This document shows, piece by piece, positions 7,768 to 15,825 of a DNA stretch of 45,790 nt. How positions within the stretch are numbered: the stretch's first letter is position 1; every line of letters begins with the position of its first letter. The notes under the pieces are model-generated. The model made no database searches, was not told the DNA's origin, and was given only the letters and a program-made list of their open reading frames with translations. Location: contig JAFLUC010000010.1 in assembly GCA_022509005.1 (NCBI GenBank), positions 1 to 45,790 on the forward strand, given 5' to 3'. The DNA comes from Oscillospiraceae bacterium (GTDB lineage: Bacteria; Bacillota; Clostridia; UBA1381). The translations under genes were made by a program, and so were the position numbers.

Positions 7768-8788
7768 TTATAATCACATCACTTTCCTTAACTACTGCCG
7801 AGCACAATGCCGTAACAGCGTTAATATCATTTTTATTCATAAAACTCACCGGCGTATGAGAATATCTGCATGGAATTCCGATGCATGCAATAACCGTTCC
7901 CGCCGATGCCTGCGCCGCCGCTCCGGCAATTGAAGTCATTACCGAGGATGTTTTGCTCTGTGTTTTAATACCGTTTTTTGCCGCAAAACCTGCGACTGCC
8001 GCAGTGAACTTCGCATCGGCAATGCTTGTCTTATCCATATACTCAATTACCGCGCCGCCGCCCAGAGCAGCATTCGGCTTTTTGGATTTGTATCCGTCAG
8101 CTGTATCTATCGTGTCTATAATAAACGCATAATCCGGCTTTATGCCAAATGCCGCAACCCGCATTCCCCGACCCGCAATGCCGGATGGGATTTCACGCTG
8201 CGCGGAGAATACAAAATAGGTATCATACGCCGGCGGCTGATCCATGGCCTCCATAAGACACGCCGAACCGAAACGATCAAGCGCCTTGCCTCTCACACAT
8301 TCGCCTATGCTCCCGAATTCAGTATTAAAGGTGATATAATCGCCTTTCTTAACCTTCTTCTGCGCCTTTTTCTTATTCTTTGCGCCTATATCTATATACA
8401 TATCCGAAAGCTTGACTGCCTTCTCGCGTTCATCCTTTGTTGTGAGGTGTACTGCCTTAATACCTATGATACCTTTGACCGCATCATTGCCGATAACAAC
8501 GCGCTTAGCAATGACCGTTCTCGGATCAATGCTGCCCACAGCCTTGAATTTGATATAGCCGGTCTCTGTAATATCGCTTACTATAAAACCTGCTTCGTCC
8601 ATATTTGTACCGAGAAGGATTTTTTTCTCAGATGAAATACCGCGTTTGAATGCGATTATGTTTCCGATTGAATCCACGGATATGCTGTCGCACTTTTCAG
8701 TGATCTCGGAAATGATATATCTGCGCGCCTCATCTTCATTTCCTGCAACAGCATTGAGCTCGCTCAGTCTTTTCAAAGTGAAAGCCAT
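7754..8788 (-). CDS. M42-family paralogue with degraded active site (likely pseudo-enzyme)
   Basis: This 344-residue protein aligns with its two neighbours along its whole length but has lost key residues. The first-metal His is Asn (N62 in TNMDEAG). The catalytic Glu is Arg (R198 in SAQREIP). The GGTDAG loop is replaced by SVMTSIAG, and the Glu after the final His is gone (YSHTPVS). D171, E199, D225 and H311 remain. The frame is open throughout and overlaps both neighbours (16 and 14 bases), so it is translated rather than decayed. Because M42 enzymes form large oligomers, a structural or regulatory subunit role is plausible but is inference. Full catalytic activity is unlikely. Confidence 0.88.
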   Translation of the reverse strand: MAFTLKRLSELNAVAGNEDEARRYIISEITEKCDSISVDSIGNIIAFKRGISSEKKILLGTNMDEAGFIVSDITETGYIKFKAVGSIDPRTVIAKRVVIGNDAVKGIIGIKAVHLTTKDEREKAVKLSDMYIDIGAKNKKKAQKKVKKGDYITFNTEFGSIGECVRGKALDRFGSACLMEAMDQPPAYDTYFVFSAQREIPSGIAGRGMRVAAFGIKPDYAFIIDTIDTADGYKSKKPNAALGGGAVIEYMDKTSIADAKFTAAVAGFAAKNGIKTQSKTSSVMTSIAGAAAQASAGTVIACIGIPCRYSHTPVSFMNKNDINAVTALCSAVVKESDVIINEAS

Positions 8789-9801
8789 GATACATCCTCC
8801 TCCAATCCCTTTATGAATTCCGCAAGAAGGTCAGCAACCGCCTTGACATCCGAAATATCAAGAGTTTCAACAGGTGTGTGCATATATTTTAACGGGATCG
8901 ACAAAAGCGCCGTTGCAATGCCTCGTCCCGATACCTGTATTTCCCACGCGTCTGTTCCCGTGTTTCCGCCGTCAACATCTATACTGTATTTAATGCCCTT
9001 ATCTTTTGCCGTGGCTATGATCCGTTTTGCCAGATTCGGATGAATATTCGGACCAACAGAAATAACCGCTCCTGAACCTACTGCAAACGCGCTCCTGCTG
9101 TTATCCGGTGTTATTCCGTGAGTAACATCGACCGCAATCGCTATGTCAGGCTCAATGCCGAAAGAGGTGGTCTTTCCACCCCTGCAGCCGACCTCCTCCT
9201 GAACGGCGGCGGCTGCGTAAACATCGCAGCACAGCTTTTCTCCGCGCAGCTTCTTCATGCACGCAATAAGCGCCGCAACGCTTGCGCGGTCATCCATCGT
9301 CTTTGCGCTCATCTGCTTTTTGCCGAGCATTCCTACCGATTGCGGCAGCGTTATGCTGTCACCCACAGTTACAAGAGATTTTACAGTTTCGGCGTCAAGC
9401 CCCGTATCAATCGCAAGTATATCACGCTTGAAGCTCGAATCAGACTCCGCCGCCTCCGGAGGCGGTGTTCCTATCACGCCGCGGACATCCATTTTACCAT
9501 GGATTATAACCTCTGCCGATGGGAGTATTCTCTGATCCACTCCGCCGACATCGGAAAAGGTTACAAAGCCCTCATCTGTGATTGATGTCACCATAAGCCC
9601 AATTTCATCAATATGCGCCTCTATCATCACCTTTGGCGCGTTTTCTATTCCGCATTTACGGCATGCAATTACAGAGCCGAGACTATCAATTTCTACACTG
9701 TCTGAAAACGGCTTAAAAAGGCGCGCGATCTCACGGTTAATACGGTATTCGTGCCCCGATATTCCTCTCAGATTGCTGAGATGCCATATAAGCTTCTGCA
9801 T
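8773..9801 (-). CDS. M42-family aminopeptidase, intact active site
   Basis: This 342-residue M42 metallo-aminopeptidase is the first of three in tandem. Active-site residues are present: H63/D65 (AHIDEIG), D170 (TMDDR), E202/E203 (VQEEVG), VDVTHG, the GGNTGTDAW loop and YMHTPVE near the C-terminus. GGAGG lies 6 bases before the ATG. It begins 29 bases after the murD stop and overlaps the next M42 gene by 16 bases, so translational coupling is likely. It differs clearly from the other intact copy at 6787-7767, suggesting different peptide preferences or mixed oligomers. Confidence 0.92.
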   Translation of the reverse strand: MQKLIWHLSNLRGISGHEYRINREIARLFKPFSDSVEIDSLGSVIACRKCGIENAPKVMIEAHIDEIGLMVTSITDEGFVTFSDVGGVDQRILPSAEVIIHGKMDVRGVIGTPPPEAAESDSSFKRDILAIDTGLDAETVKSLVTVGDSITLPQSVGMLGKKQMSAKTMDDRASVAALIACMKKLRGEKLCCDVYAAAAVQEEVGCRGGKTTSFGIEPDIAIAVDVTHGITPDNSRSAFAVGSGAVISVGPNIHPNLAKRIIATAKDKGIKYSIDVDGGNTGTDAWEIQVSGRGIATALLSIPLKYMHTPVETLDISDVKAVADLLAEFIKGLEEDVSWLSL

Positions 9802-9830
9802 AGTAATCCTCCATTTCGCCGCTTCTCCTG

Positions 9831-11192
9831 TTATTTTAATTCGTTTACCAGTTTCTTAAACAGATTTCCGCGTTCCTCAAAGTTTCTGAACATATCAAAA
9901 CTTGTTGAAGCCGGTGAAAGCAGAACCACATCACCCTCCGCGGCCTTGCTTCTCGCGGCATTTACCGCGTCCTCGTATGATTCTGCTCTTATAACTTCAA
10001 CCTCATCCGCTCTACCTGTCGCTTTTAATGAATCCTCAATCTTATCACTTGTCGCGCCTATAAGTATGAGCGTCTTAACGTGATCTGCCACAGGCTCGCC
10101 CATAGCATCGTAAGGAATTCCTTTATCCTTTCCGCCGCTTATCATTATAACCTTTTCGCCGAATACATTAAGTGTATTAATTGTTCTGTTCGGACTCGAG
10201 TCAATTGAGCTGTTATAGTAGCGAACACCGTCAAGCGTTCTCACCAGCTCTATTCTATGCGGCACTCCACCAAAAGTTTTTGCGGTGTTCACAATCACAT
10301 CATCCGGTACAAGTCCGTCAACAGCTCCGATTGCCGCCATATAGTTTTCAACATTATGCATACCCGGAATCTTAATATCATTTATATTAAGCACTGTTCT
10401 GCCCTTGCATACAATAGCTCCGTCTGAAATACCGATTTCAGTATCATCGCCGCGCGAGAAATACTCTACCTTTACATATTCCGGCGGGATAAGAGCTGCG
10501 CTGTCAGGATTTCCGGCATTTAAAATAAGCTTACAGCCCTCTGTCATATTATTATATATGTTCGTTTTTGCTTCAATATATTCATTGTAATCCGTATGCC
10601 AATCGAGATGGTTCGGACTGAGATTTGTTATAACCGCGATCTCCGGTGAATATTTCATTGTATGGAGCTGGAATGAGGAAAGCTCCAGTACAACATAGTC
10701 ATTCTCAGTCATGCCGTCAACCTCGGAAAGCAGCGGATGACCTATGTTTCCGCCAAGCCATGTCTTGTATCCGGCATCGGTGAGCATCTTATGAATAAGC
10801 GTCGTTGTAGTCGTCTTTCCATCTGAGCCTGTAACTGCAATTATATGCGATGGGCAGAGCTCAAAAAATGTTTCCATTTCCGATGTGATCCTCGCGCCTC
10901 TTTCCGCCGCCTTAACAAGCTCCGGCTTATCTATCCTCATACCCGGTGTTTTAAAAATTATATCGTCTGTAAGGTTATCAAGATAACCATCTCCAAGACA
11001 GGTCTTTACACCAAGCTCCGCGCAGATCTTGTAGTTATCGCCAAGCCACTCAGCATCATGCGCATCACAAGCTGTAACAACTGCTCCTGCCTCCGTAAGA
11101 TACTTTATAAGCGGCAGATTTGATATACCTATACCTATAACCGTAACATTTCTGCCCTTTATGTTTTCCTTAAATATATCAGCCTTAGTCAT
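9831..11192 (-). CDS. murD: UDP-N-acetylmuramoyl-L-alanine--D-glutamate ligase
   Basis: This 453-residue cytoplasmic Mur ligase adds D-glutamate to UDP-MurNAc-L-Ala in peptidoglycan synthesis. The N-terminal Rossmann domain (VTVIGIGISNLPLI) binds the substrate. The ATP loop is TGSDGKTTTTTLI near residue 117, followed by NLSPNHLDWH and the C-terminal ligase domain (YNSSIDSSPNRTINTL, SGGKDKG). The length is normal. GGGAGG precedes the ATG. The gene is first after a strong promoter (11228-11256) and leads into three M42 peptidases rather than lying in the usual division and cell-wall cluster, which is unusual. Confidence 0.96.
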   Translation of the reverse strand: MTKADIFKENIKGRNVTVIGIGISNLPLIKYLTEAGAVVTACDAHDAEWLGDNYKICAELGVKTCLGDGYLDNLTDDIIFKTPGMRIDKPELVKAAERGARITSEMETFFELCPSHIIAVTGSDGKTTTTTLIHKMLTDAGYKTWLGGNIGHPLLSEVDGMTENDYVVLELSSFQLHTMKYSPEIAVITNLSPNHLDWHTDYNEYIEAKTNIYNNMTEGCKLILNAGNPDSAALIPPEYVKVEYFSRGDDTEIGISDGAIVCKGRTVLNINDIKIPGMHNVENYMAAIGAVDGLVPDDVIVNTAKTFGGVPHRIELVRTLDGVRYYNSSIDSSPNRTINTLNVFGEKVIMISGGKDKGIPYDAMGEPVADHVKTLILIGATSDKIEDSLKATGRADEVEVIRAESYEDAVNAARSKAAEGDVVLLSPASTSFDMFRNFEERGNLFKKLVNELK

Positions 11193-11227
11193 TGTAAGCC
11201 TCCCGAAAAAATATCATAGATATTTAT

Positions 11228-11256
11228 ATTATACTAAATTTTCCGCAAAATGTAAA
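11228..11256 (-). promoter_or_regulatory. Promoter of the murD-peptidase operon
   Basis: Minus strand: TTTACA (11251-11256), 17-base spacer, perfect TATAAT (11228-11233), about 36 bases before the murD start. Confidence 0.75.
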
Positions 11257-11267
11257 GGTTCTATACG

Positions 11268-11295
11268 AAAAAAAGTCACTCGCGTGACTTTTTTT
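11268..11295 (-). terminator. Terminator after the zinc-ribbon/YARHG gene
   Basis: A 12-bp perfect stem (11268-11279 with 11284-11295) of seven A, GTCAC, loop TCGC, GTGAC, seven T. It is symmetrical and can act in both directions. It separates the 11301 gene from the murD promoter. Confidence 0.9.
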
Positions 11296-11300
11296 CATTA

Positions 11301-12413
11301 TCATATATATTTATGTGACTTTTCGTATTGGAGTATGAACTTAGCGTTAGCCTGCTCAATGTTGTTAAGGTTTGCAGCATCATCGCTGTAATTATAACTG
11401 CCGTTAACACTGTACCATGGACATTTATTGAAATAATTCTGCAATGACGCATCCTTGAACTTTCTTCCGTGACGCGCATATATTTCATTACGCGCTATGC
11501 GAAGCTCATCGGCGCTCTTTCCGGCAAGATCTGCTTCTGTCAGCAGCCTTGACGATGAATCACCGAACACATAACCGTCCTCTCCTACTTTAACACCGGA
11601 ATAATCCTTCGCTGCAGATGCTGCGGGAGCCGTATTGACCGCTGCTCCGCCCTGGGCTGAGGAGCTTGCACCGCCCGATGCGCTGCCGGAGCTCGTGCTG
11701 CCGCCCGATACTGATCCGCTGTTTGCGCTTCCGCCTGATGCTGAACCACCGCTTGCAGCCGGAGCTCTGTTTGTTCCCGCCGAACCGCTGCTCGTGCTGC
11801 CGCTTGCACCTGAAGAGCTGCCCGATGATCCGGCTGCACCGCCTGACGCCGAACCGCCGCTGCCGCCTGACACACTGCCGGAGCTTGTGCCGGATGCTGG
11901 AGTCTGGGTTGCTGCTTCCTCTGTCTCCGCCGGAGCTTCTGTTTCTTCTTCGTCAGGAACAACAGTAGGCAATGGAGCCTCTGTCGCTTTATTATCTTCA
12001 ACCGTTATCTCTGTATCGCCTTGATTTTGAGATATATAATATATCCAGCCGCCTATGCCGCCGAGTGCAAGAATTATTATGATTATTGCAATAATTCTGT
12101 TTCTTTTCTGTTTTTTCTTTTTTTCATTTCTGCGTTTTTCAATCTCATCAAGCTGCTGCTGCTTCTCTGCTTGCAGCCGATTGATCTGCATTCTGCGCTT
12201 TCTCTCATTTTCATCAAACAGCGCGTCTGTTTCATCCGGCTCATCAACACCCAGAGCTTCCTCCGGTAAAGCTTCCTCTGCATCCTCATTTACAGCATTC
12301 GTATCTATAACTGTTGTTTCCTCATCTTCTGAAATTCCTTTCAGAACTGCTCCGCAAAAGTTGCATTCTGTTGAATTATCGTCTATCTGTGCGCCGCATT
12401 TTTTACATATCAT
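11301..12413 (-). CDS. Zinc-ribbon membrane protein with low-complexity stalk and YARHG domain
   Basis: This 370-residue protein has a modular layout. An N-terminal zinc ribbon (CKKCG and CNFCG, Cys pairs within residues 3-21) is followed by an acidic stretch and a charged, probably coiled segment (about 72-105). One transmembrane helix follows (about 106-128, RNRIIAIIIIILALGG). Outside comes a Ser/Gly/Ala-rich flexible linker of roughly 100 residues with repeated SGGSASGG-type units. The C-terminal YARHG domain contains ARNEIYARHGRKF and CPWY. YARHG domains are extracellular and thought to bind cell wall or ligand, but their role is unknown. The gene has its own promoter and terminator. A surface sensor or wall-binding role is inference. 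Confidence 0.88.
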   Translation of the reverse strand: MICKKCGAQIDDNSTECNFCGAVLKGISEDEETTVIDTNAVNEDAEEALPEEALGVDEPDETDALFDENERKRRMQINRLQAEKQQQLDEIEKRRNEKKKKQKRNRIIAIIIIILALGGIGGWIYYISQNQGDTEITVEDNKATEAPLPTVVPDEEETEAPAETEEAATQTPASGTSSGSVSGGSGGSASGGAAGSSGSSSGASGSTSSGSAGTNRAPAASGGSASGGSANSGSVSGGSTSSGSASGGASSSAQGGAAVNTAPAASAAKDYSGVKVGEDGYVFGDSSSRLLTEADLAGKSADELRIARNEIYARHGRKFKDASLQNYFNKCPWYSVNGSYNYSDDAANLNNIEQANAKFILQYEKSHKYI

Positions 12414-12472
12414 AGTTTATTCCTCCGATATATCCCAAAACAGGATTTATTTTCACCAGTTTATCCACTAAA

Positions 12473-12502
12473 ATTATACTTTACATATCCGTCTAAAGTC
12501 AA
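12473..12502 (-). promoter_or_regulatory. Promoter of the zinc-ribbon/YARHG gene
   Basis: Minus strand: TTGACT (12497-12502), 18-base spacer, TATAAT (12473-12478). A 32-base palindrome starts 12 bases further upstream (12515-12546). Confidence 0.65.
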
Positions 12503-12514
12503 CAACACCGCACT

Positions 12515-12546
12515 AACATTTGCTTTACAATTGTTAAGCAAATGTT
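12515..12546. repeat. 32-base palindrome upstream of the YARHG gene promoter
   Basis: The two 16-base arms (12515-12530 and 12531-12546) meet without a loop and differ at one position only. It lies between the stop of the 12589 gene and the -35 box at 12497, so it could be an operator or the end of the preceding transcript. No T run follows, so it is not a standard terminator. Confidence 0.6.
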
Positions 12547-12588
12547 ACAGTTCATAAAACTGTTCAGGGAATGGTATATCTGAATATA

Positions 12589-13176
12589 TTATTCGTCGTC
12601 TTCGTCCTTTTCAAACGTCAAAGCATCAAGTTTTTCCAATACATCAAACTTTGCTATACCTGCATAGTACCCTAATGTACTCATAATAATAGGGAGAAAT
12701 GTAAATATTGCAACGAGATAAAGCGGAACAGAGCCGTAGCATTGCTGTGCAAAACCAAAAAACGGTGCGATCCATGCAAAGAACAGCAGATTAAGCGTAG
12801 AAGCAAAAACATTTGTAAAGCCGTCACCATTACTCCAAAACTTCCATACACCTATATGAATCGCAACAAAAAACAACATTGCAGCTGAGAGCATGATACC
12901 CCAGAATATACCCCATTTAAGCTTCTGCTTAAGCGGCGTATACGGCTTCCCGTCAAAATCCGAAAGCTTCTTTGCGCCGCTGTATATCATCCCGGCATAT
13001 ACGAGCGCGAAAATTGTGCCCACTATATATTTTCCGGGTGTAAGACCCAAAAACTTCCAACACGCTACCGCCTGAAAAACGATACATACGCCCACAGCCT
13101 TTAAGTGCTGCAAAAGCATATATCCAAACTGATATTTTCTTGTTATTTCAACTGAATTTCTCATTGTTATTACCAT
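12589..13176 (-). CDS. Four-helix membrane protein, function unknown
   Basis: This 195-residue integral membrane protein was not assigned to a family. Four hydrophobic helices can be seen: about 22-40 (LKAVGVCIVFQAVAC), 46-66 (PGKYIVGTIFALVYAGMIY), 86-110 (WGIFWGIMLSAAMLFFVAIH) and 145-172 (VPLYLVAIFTFLPIIMSTLGYYAG). A shorter hydrophobic segment near 125-140 is also present. The tail is acidic (FEKDEDDE). AAGGA precedes the ATG at 13176; a second ATG four codons later is possible. Upstream is the long inverted repeat at 13196-13302. No partner genes point to a function. Confidence 0.7.
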   Translation of the reverse strand: MVITMRNSVEITRKYQFGYMLLQHLKAVGVCIVFQAVACWKFLGLTPGKYIVGTIFALVYAGMIYSGAKKLSDFDGKPYTPLKQKLKWGIFWGIMLSAAMLFFVAIHIGVWKFWSNGDGFTNVFASTLNLLFFAWIAPFFGFAQQCYGSVPLYLVAIFTFLPIIMSTLGYYAGIAKFDVLEKLDALTFEKDEDDE

Positions 13177-13195
13177 TAAATCCTTTCATAAAACT

Positions 13196-13302
13196 TAAGT
13201 TTGAGAGAAAATCGTTCAGATTGTGCGACCATGCGAACGAGGCTATATGCCGATATGCGAGTGAGCATGGTCGTGCAAGATGGGCGATTTTATCCAAACT
13301 TA
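13196..13302 (+). repeat. Long near-perfect inverted repeat (about 107 bases)
   Basis: The arms 13196-13234 and 13265-13302 pair almost throughout. The outer stem is 13197-13214 with 13285-13301, with one bulge and one mismatch. The inner 9-bp perfect stem is 13226-13234 with 13265-13273, continued by further pairs. Four of the pairs are G-T in the plus-strand sense, which would be A-C mismatches in minus-strand RNA. It fills the whole gap between two minus-strand genes and overlaps the stop codon of the 13300 gene. It could be a miniature mobile element or a structured RNA read from the plus strand. Confidence 0.6.
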
Positions 13303-14490
13303 TTTTGCTGCTGCGGTTCCGGCAAGGTAACCGCTGCTCCATGCCCATTGCAGGTTATAACCGCCGCAGTCGCCGTCAATATCAAGCACCTCGCCGCACG
13401 CATATAAGCCATTTATAAGCTTCGATTCCATTGTCACCTTATCAAACTGCGCCGTAACGGCACCGCCTTTCGTGACCTGGGCATTGTTCCACGACATCGT
13501 ACCCTCAATCTTAAAGCTCCATTTTTTTATTGCCGCAGCAAGCTGTTTTATCTCAGTCCCGGAAAGCGATCCCGAAAGTCTTGAAAGCGGCGCAATTCCC
13601 ACTGATTTTAACAAAGCCTGTCCGACGCGTTTATTGAGCATACCGGTAAAGTAGTCCTCTAAAGGAACATTGCACAGATATGCGCATCTGTCTGAAAGAA
13701 TGGAGTGAACATCTGTATATTTATATTCCGGCATAAGATCAAGTTCGGCTGTTTTGCAGCCAGCCATATACGCAGAAAGAAAAAATACAGGCGGACCGGA
13801 AAGTCCGTAATCGGTAAACAGGATTTCTCCTGTTTCGCATCTTCCGCCCAGCGTAAGAGCAGCATTCACTTTTATTCCCTTAAGCTTTTTTACAATATCG
13901 GTTTCTGTTTTTATCTGAACAAGCGACGGATAAATCGCTGTTATCGTATGTCCAAAGGATTTCAGAATTTCATAGCAGCTTCCGTTTGATCCAAGCGCAG
14001 GCGAAGCCTTTCCGCCTCCCGCTATTACAACTCTGTCACAGACTTCTTTTCTGCCTCTGTAATCCTCAATTATAAACTCTCTGCCTTTTTTCTTTACCGA
14101 TTTTACATCAAATCCGCATTCGACTGAGATGCCTTCCGTATCAAGTCTGCGCCTTAAAACATCCAGCACTGAAGATGCAGTATCGGAATATGGGTAAACC
14201 TTTCCGCCATCTTCCTCCTTCCAAAGAATACCGCACTCAGTAAAGAAATCAAGAGTCCTATCAACCCAGAATCGTTTTATTGCTCCGTCAATAAATGAAA
14301 TATCAAAACCGTGATAATTATCGGGCGACGCAGTTGTATTCGTCATATTACAGCGTCCGTTTCCGGTTGCAAGAATTTTCTTGCCGACTCTCTTTTCACG
14401 TTCATATATGGTTACATCCGTATTTTCATTCTTAGCCGCTATAGCAGCCATCAGCCCCGACGCGCCGCCTCCTATTATTCCGATTTTCAT
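13300..14490 (-). CDS. YhiN/HI0933-family FAD-dependent flavoprotein
   Basis: This 396-residue flavoprotein carries the FAD-binding dinucleotide motif IIGGGASGLMAAIAA at residues 4-18. The family hallmark GKKILATGNGRCNMTN follows near 36-51, and a C-terminal FAD motif (GLYACGEVLDIDGDCGGYNLQWAWSSG) comes near the end. The family is often labelled aminoacetone oxidase-like or BaiN-like. The E. coli member YhiN has been reported to make dihydrouridine in 23S rRNA, so an rRNA modification role is the best current guess. Its ATG overlaps the stop of the upstream AI-2E-family gene by 4 bases, so the two are co-translated. Its own stop lies within the large inverted repeat. Confidence 0.9.
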   Translation of the reverse strand: MKIGIIGGGASGLMAAIAAKNENTDVTIYEREKRVGKKILATGNGRCNMTNTTASPDNYHGFDISFIDGAIKRFWVDRTLDFFTECGILWKEEDGGKVYPYSDTASSVLDVLRRRLDTEGISVECGFDVKSVKKKGREFIIEDYRGRKEVCDRVVIAGGGKASPALGSNGSCYEILKSFGHTITAIYPSLVQIKTETDIVKKLKGIKVNAALTLGGRCETGEILFTDYGLSGPPVFFLSAYMAGCKTAELDLMPEYKYTDVHSILSDRCAYLCNVPLEDYFTGMLNKRVGQALLKSVGIAPLSRLSGSLSGTEIKQLAAAIKKWSFKIEGTMSWNNAQVTKGGAVTAQFDKVTMESKLINGLYACGEVLDIDGDCGGYNLQWAWSSGYLAGTAAAK

Positions 14491-15695
14491 TTGTTCTCCT
14501 CGGCTTCTTCGGGATTACCGATATCCGCCTCTGCTTGATCTTCATTCGCATGACGAGCAGCCTTTTCACGCGACTGAACATACTCGGTGAATATCGCTCT
14601 TATTATCGCCACAACCGGTACGGAAACTAACATTCCGATAAATCCGAACAGACTTCCGCCAACCGTTACCGCAATGATTATCGCAAGCGGTCTTACTTCC
14701 AAACGGCTTCCCATAACTCTCGGCGCAAGCACATTTCCGTCAATCTGCTGCATGACAAACATGGCAATAGAACACCATATCGAGTGGAACAGTCCGCCTG
14801 ATACCGTCATAAGCACGAAGCCTACTGCCCATGAAATGATTGAGCCAAAATACGGTATCATATCCATTACACCAATAAATAAACCAAGAATCAACGCATA
14901 CTGCTCACCCATAAGCGCAAGAACTATCGAACACGCAACAGCCATTATAACACAGCAAATGAGTCTTGAATATATATATTGCGTAAAAATCTGGTTTACA
15001 CTTGCAAGATGGCCAAGCACTTTTTCAAATCGACTATTTCTTGAAAAAATTTTCGCATTGCGTTTGATAGAGCGTATTATGCGATCTTTATCCATAATCA
15101 TATAAATGGACGCGATTACTCCTATAAAGGTGTTCATTACTCCTGAAGCGAATGACATAATACTTGATGTTATTGAAAGCGCTCCTGATGCATATTTACC
15201 GACCATACTTGAATTCATACTCTGCACCCATTTATTGATCGCACTTTGAAGGTCGTTTATGTTTATATTGATTCCAAGCCGCTTGATCACATCGAGATTA
15301 TTTATATATTCTATGATCTGTTCAATGATCCCGGGCATATTTTTGATCATATCCATACAGTTTTTGTACAGCATCGGCACTACGGAGCAAAATACAATAA
15401 CAAGTATTATAACCATCATTACGTATACAAACGCAACAGACATAGCCCATGAGTGTTTTTGCAAAAATCCTGTCTTGGCCTTTTTTTGCACCAGATTATT
15501 AAGATGCTTTGCCGGAATATTTATAACATACGCTATTACAAACGCAAGAATAAATGGTTTTATCGCTTTCATTACAACTGAGATGATGCCCTTTAGCTCA
15601 GCAAAGCTGTTAAATGTCTTATAAACCGCGATCAGCGCAGCGCCTAAAATAAACAGCGTTACCCATTTGGAATATTTTCTTATCCAATTCAACAT
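14487..15695 (-). CDS. AI-2E-family (PerM/YtvI-like) membrane transporter
   Basis: This 402-residue polytopic membrane protein of the AI-2E transporter superfamily has a pair of helices near the N-terminus (about 13-60), one near 78-100, and a long amphipathic region (about 105-180). A cluster of helices follows between about 185 and 370, including ALMGEQYALILGLFIGVMDMIPYFGSIISW. That family-typical segment and the QIDGNVLAPRVMG motif near 310 support the assignment. The substrate cannot be inferred, since family members include exporters and sodium/proton antiporters. The C-terminus is charged and cytoplasmic. It overlaps the downstream flavoprotein gene by 4 bases (ATGA). Confidence 0.88.
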   Translation of the reverse strand: MLNWIRKYSKWVTLFILGAALIAVYKTFNSFAELKGIISVVMKAIKPFILAFVIAYVINIPAKHLNNLVQKKAKTGFLQKHSWAMSVAFVYVMMVIILVIVFCSVVPMLYKNCMDMIKNMPGIIEQIIEYINNLDVIKRLGINININDLQSAINKWVQSMNSSMVGKYASGALSITSSIMSFASGVMNTFIGVIASIYMIMDKDRIIRSIKRNAKIFSRNSRFEKVLGHLASVNQIFTQYIYSRLICCVIMAVACSIVLALMGEQYALILGLFIGVMDMIPYFGSIISWAVGFVLMTVSGGLFHSIWCSIAMFVMQQIDGNVLAPRVMGSRLEVRPLAIIIAVTVGGSLFGFIGMLVSVPVVAIIRAIFTEYVQSREKAARHANEDQAEADIGNPEEAEENK

Positions 15696-15767
15696 ATATC
15701 CGAATATTCTCCTTTATTTATTATATGCCCTTACTTTTATATATAGCATAAGCGCAAGAGAAGGATT

Positions 15768-15802
15768 GAGGCTGAACATACTCAATGAGTCTGATCAGCC
15801 TC
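15768..15802 (-). terminator. Nested hairpin after the SLH protein gene
   Basis: An 8-bp stem (15768-15775 with 15795-15802) encloses a second small hairpin (actca/tgagt, 15780-15790). It lies 23 bases after the stop at 15826, but no T run follows on the minus strand, so it is a weak or factor-assisted terminator at best. Confidence 0.4.
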
Positions 15803-15825
15803 TCTTTTAAATCGTCTTGAATTTA

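Noticed and set aside
7754-8788. Treating the middle M42 gene as a pseudogene
   Set aside because: It has no stop or frameshift, overlaps both neighbours, and keeps fold-defining residues, so it is better described as a pseudo-enzyme.
11760-11930. Short tandem repeats suggestive of a repeat array or CRISPR
   Set aside because: The repetition encodes the low-complexity SGGSASGG linker in frame; there are no spacers of constant size. No CRISPR array was seen anywhere in the window.
11635-12024. Plus-strand and alternative-frame open readings of 100-138 codons
   Set aside because: They are by-products of the Ser/Gly/Ala-rich linker of the YARHG protein, whose repeated codons leave other frames open.
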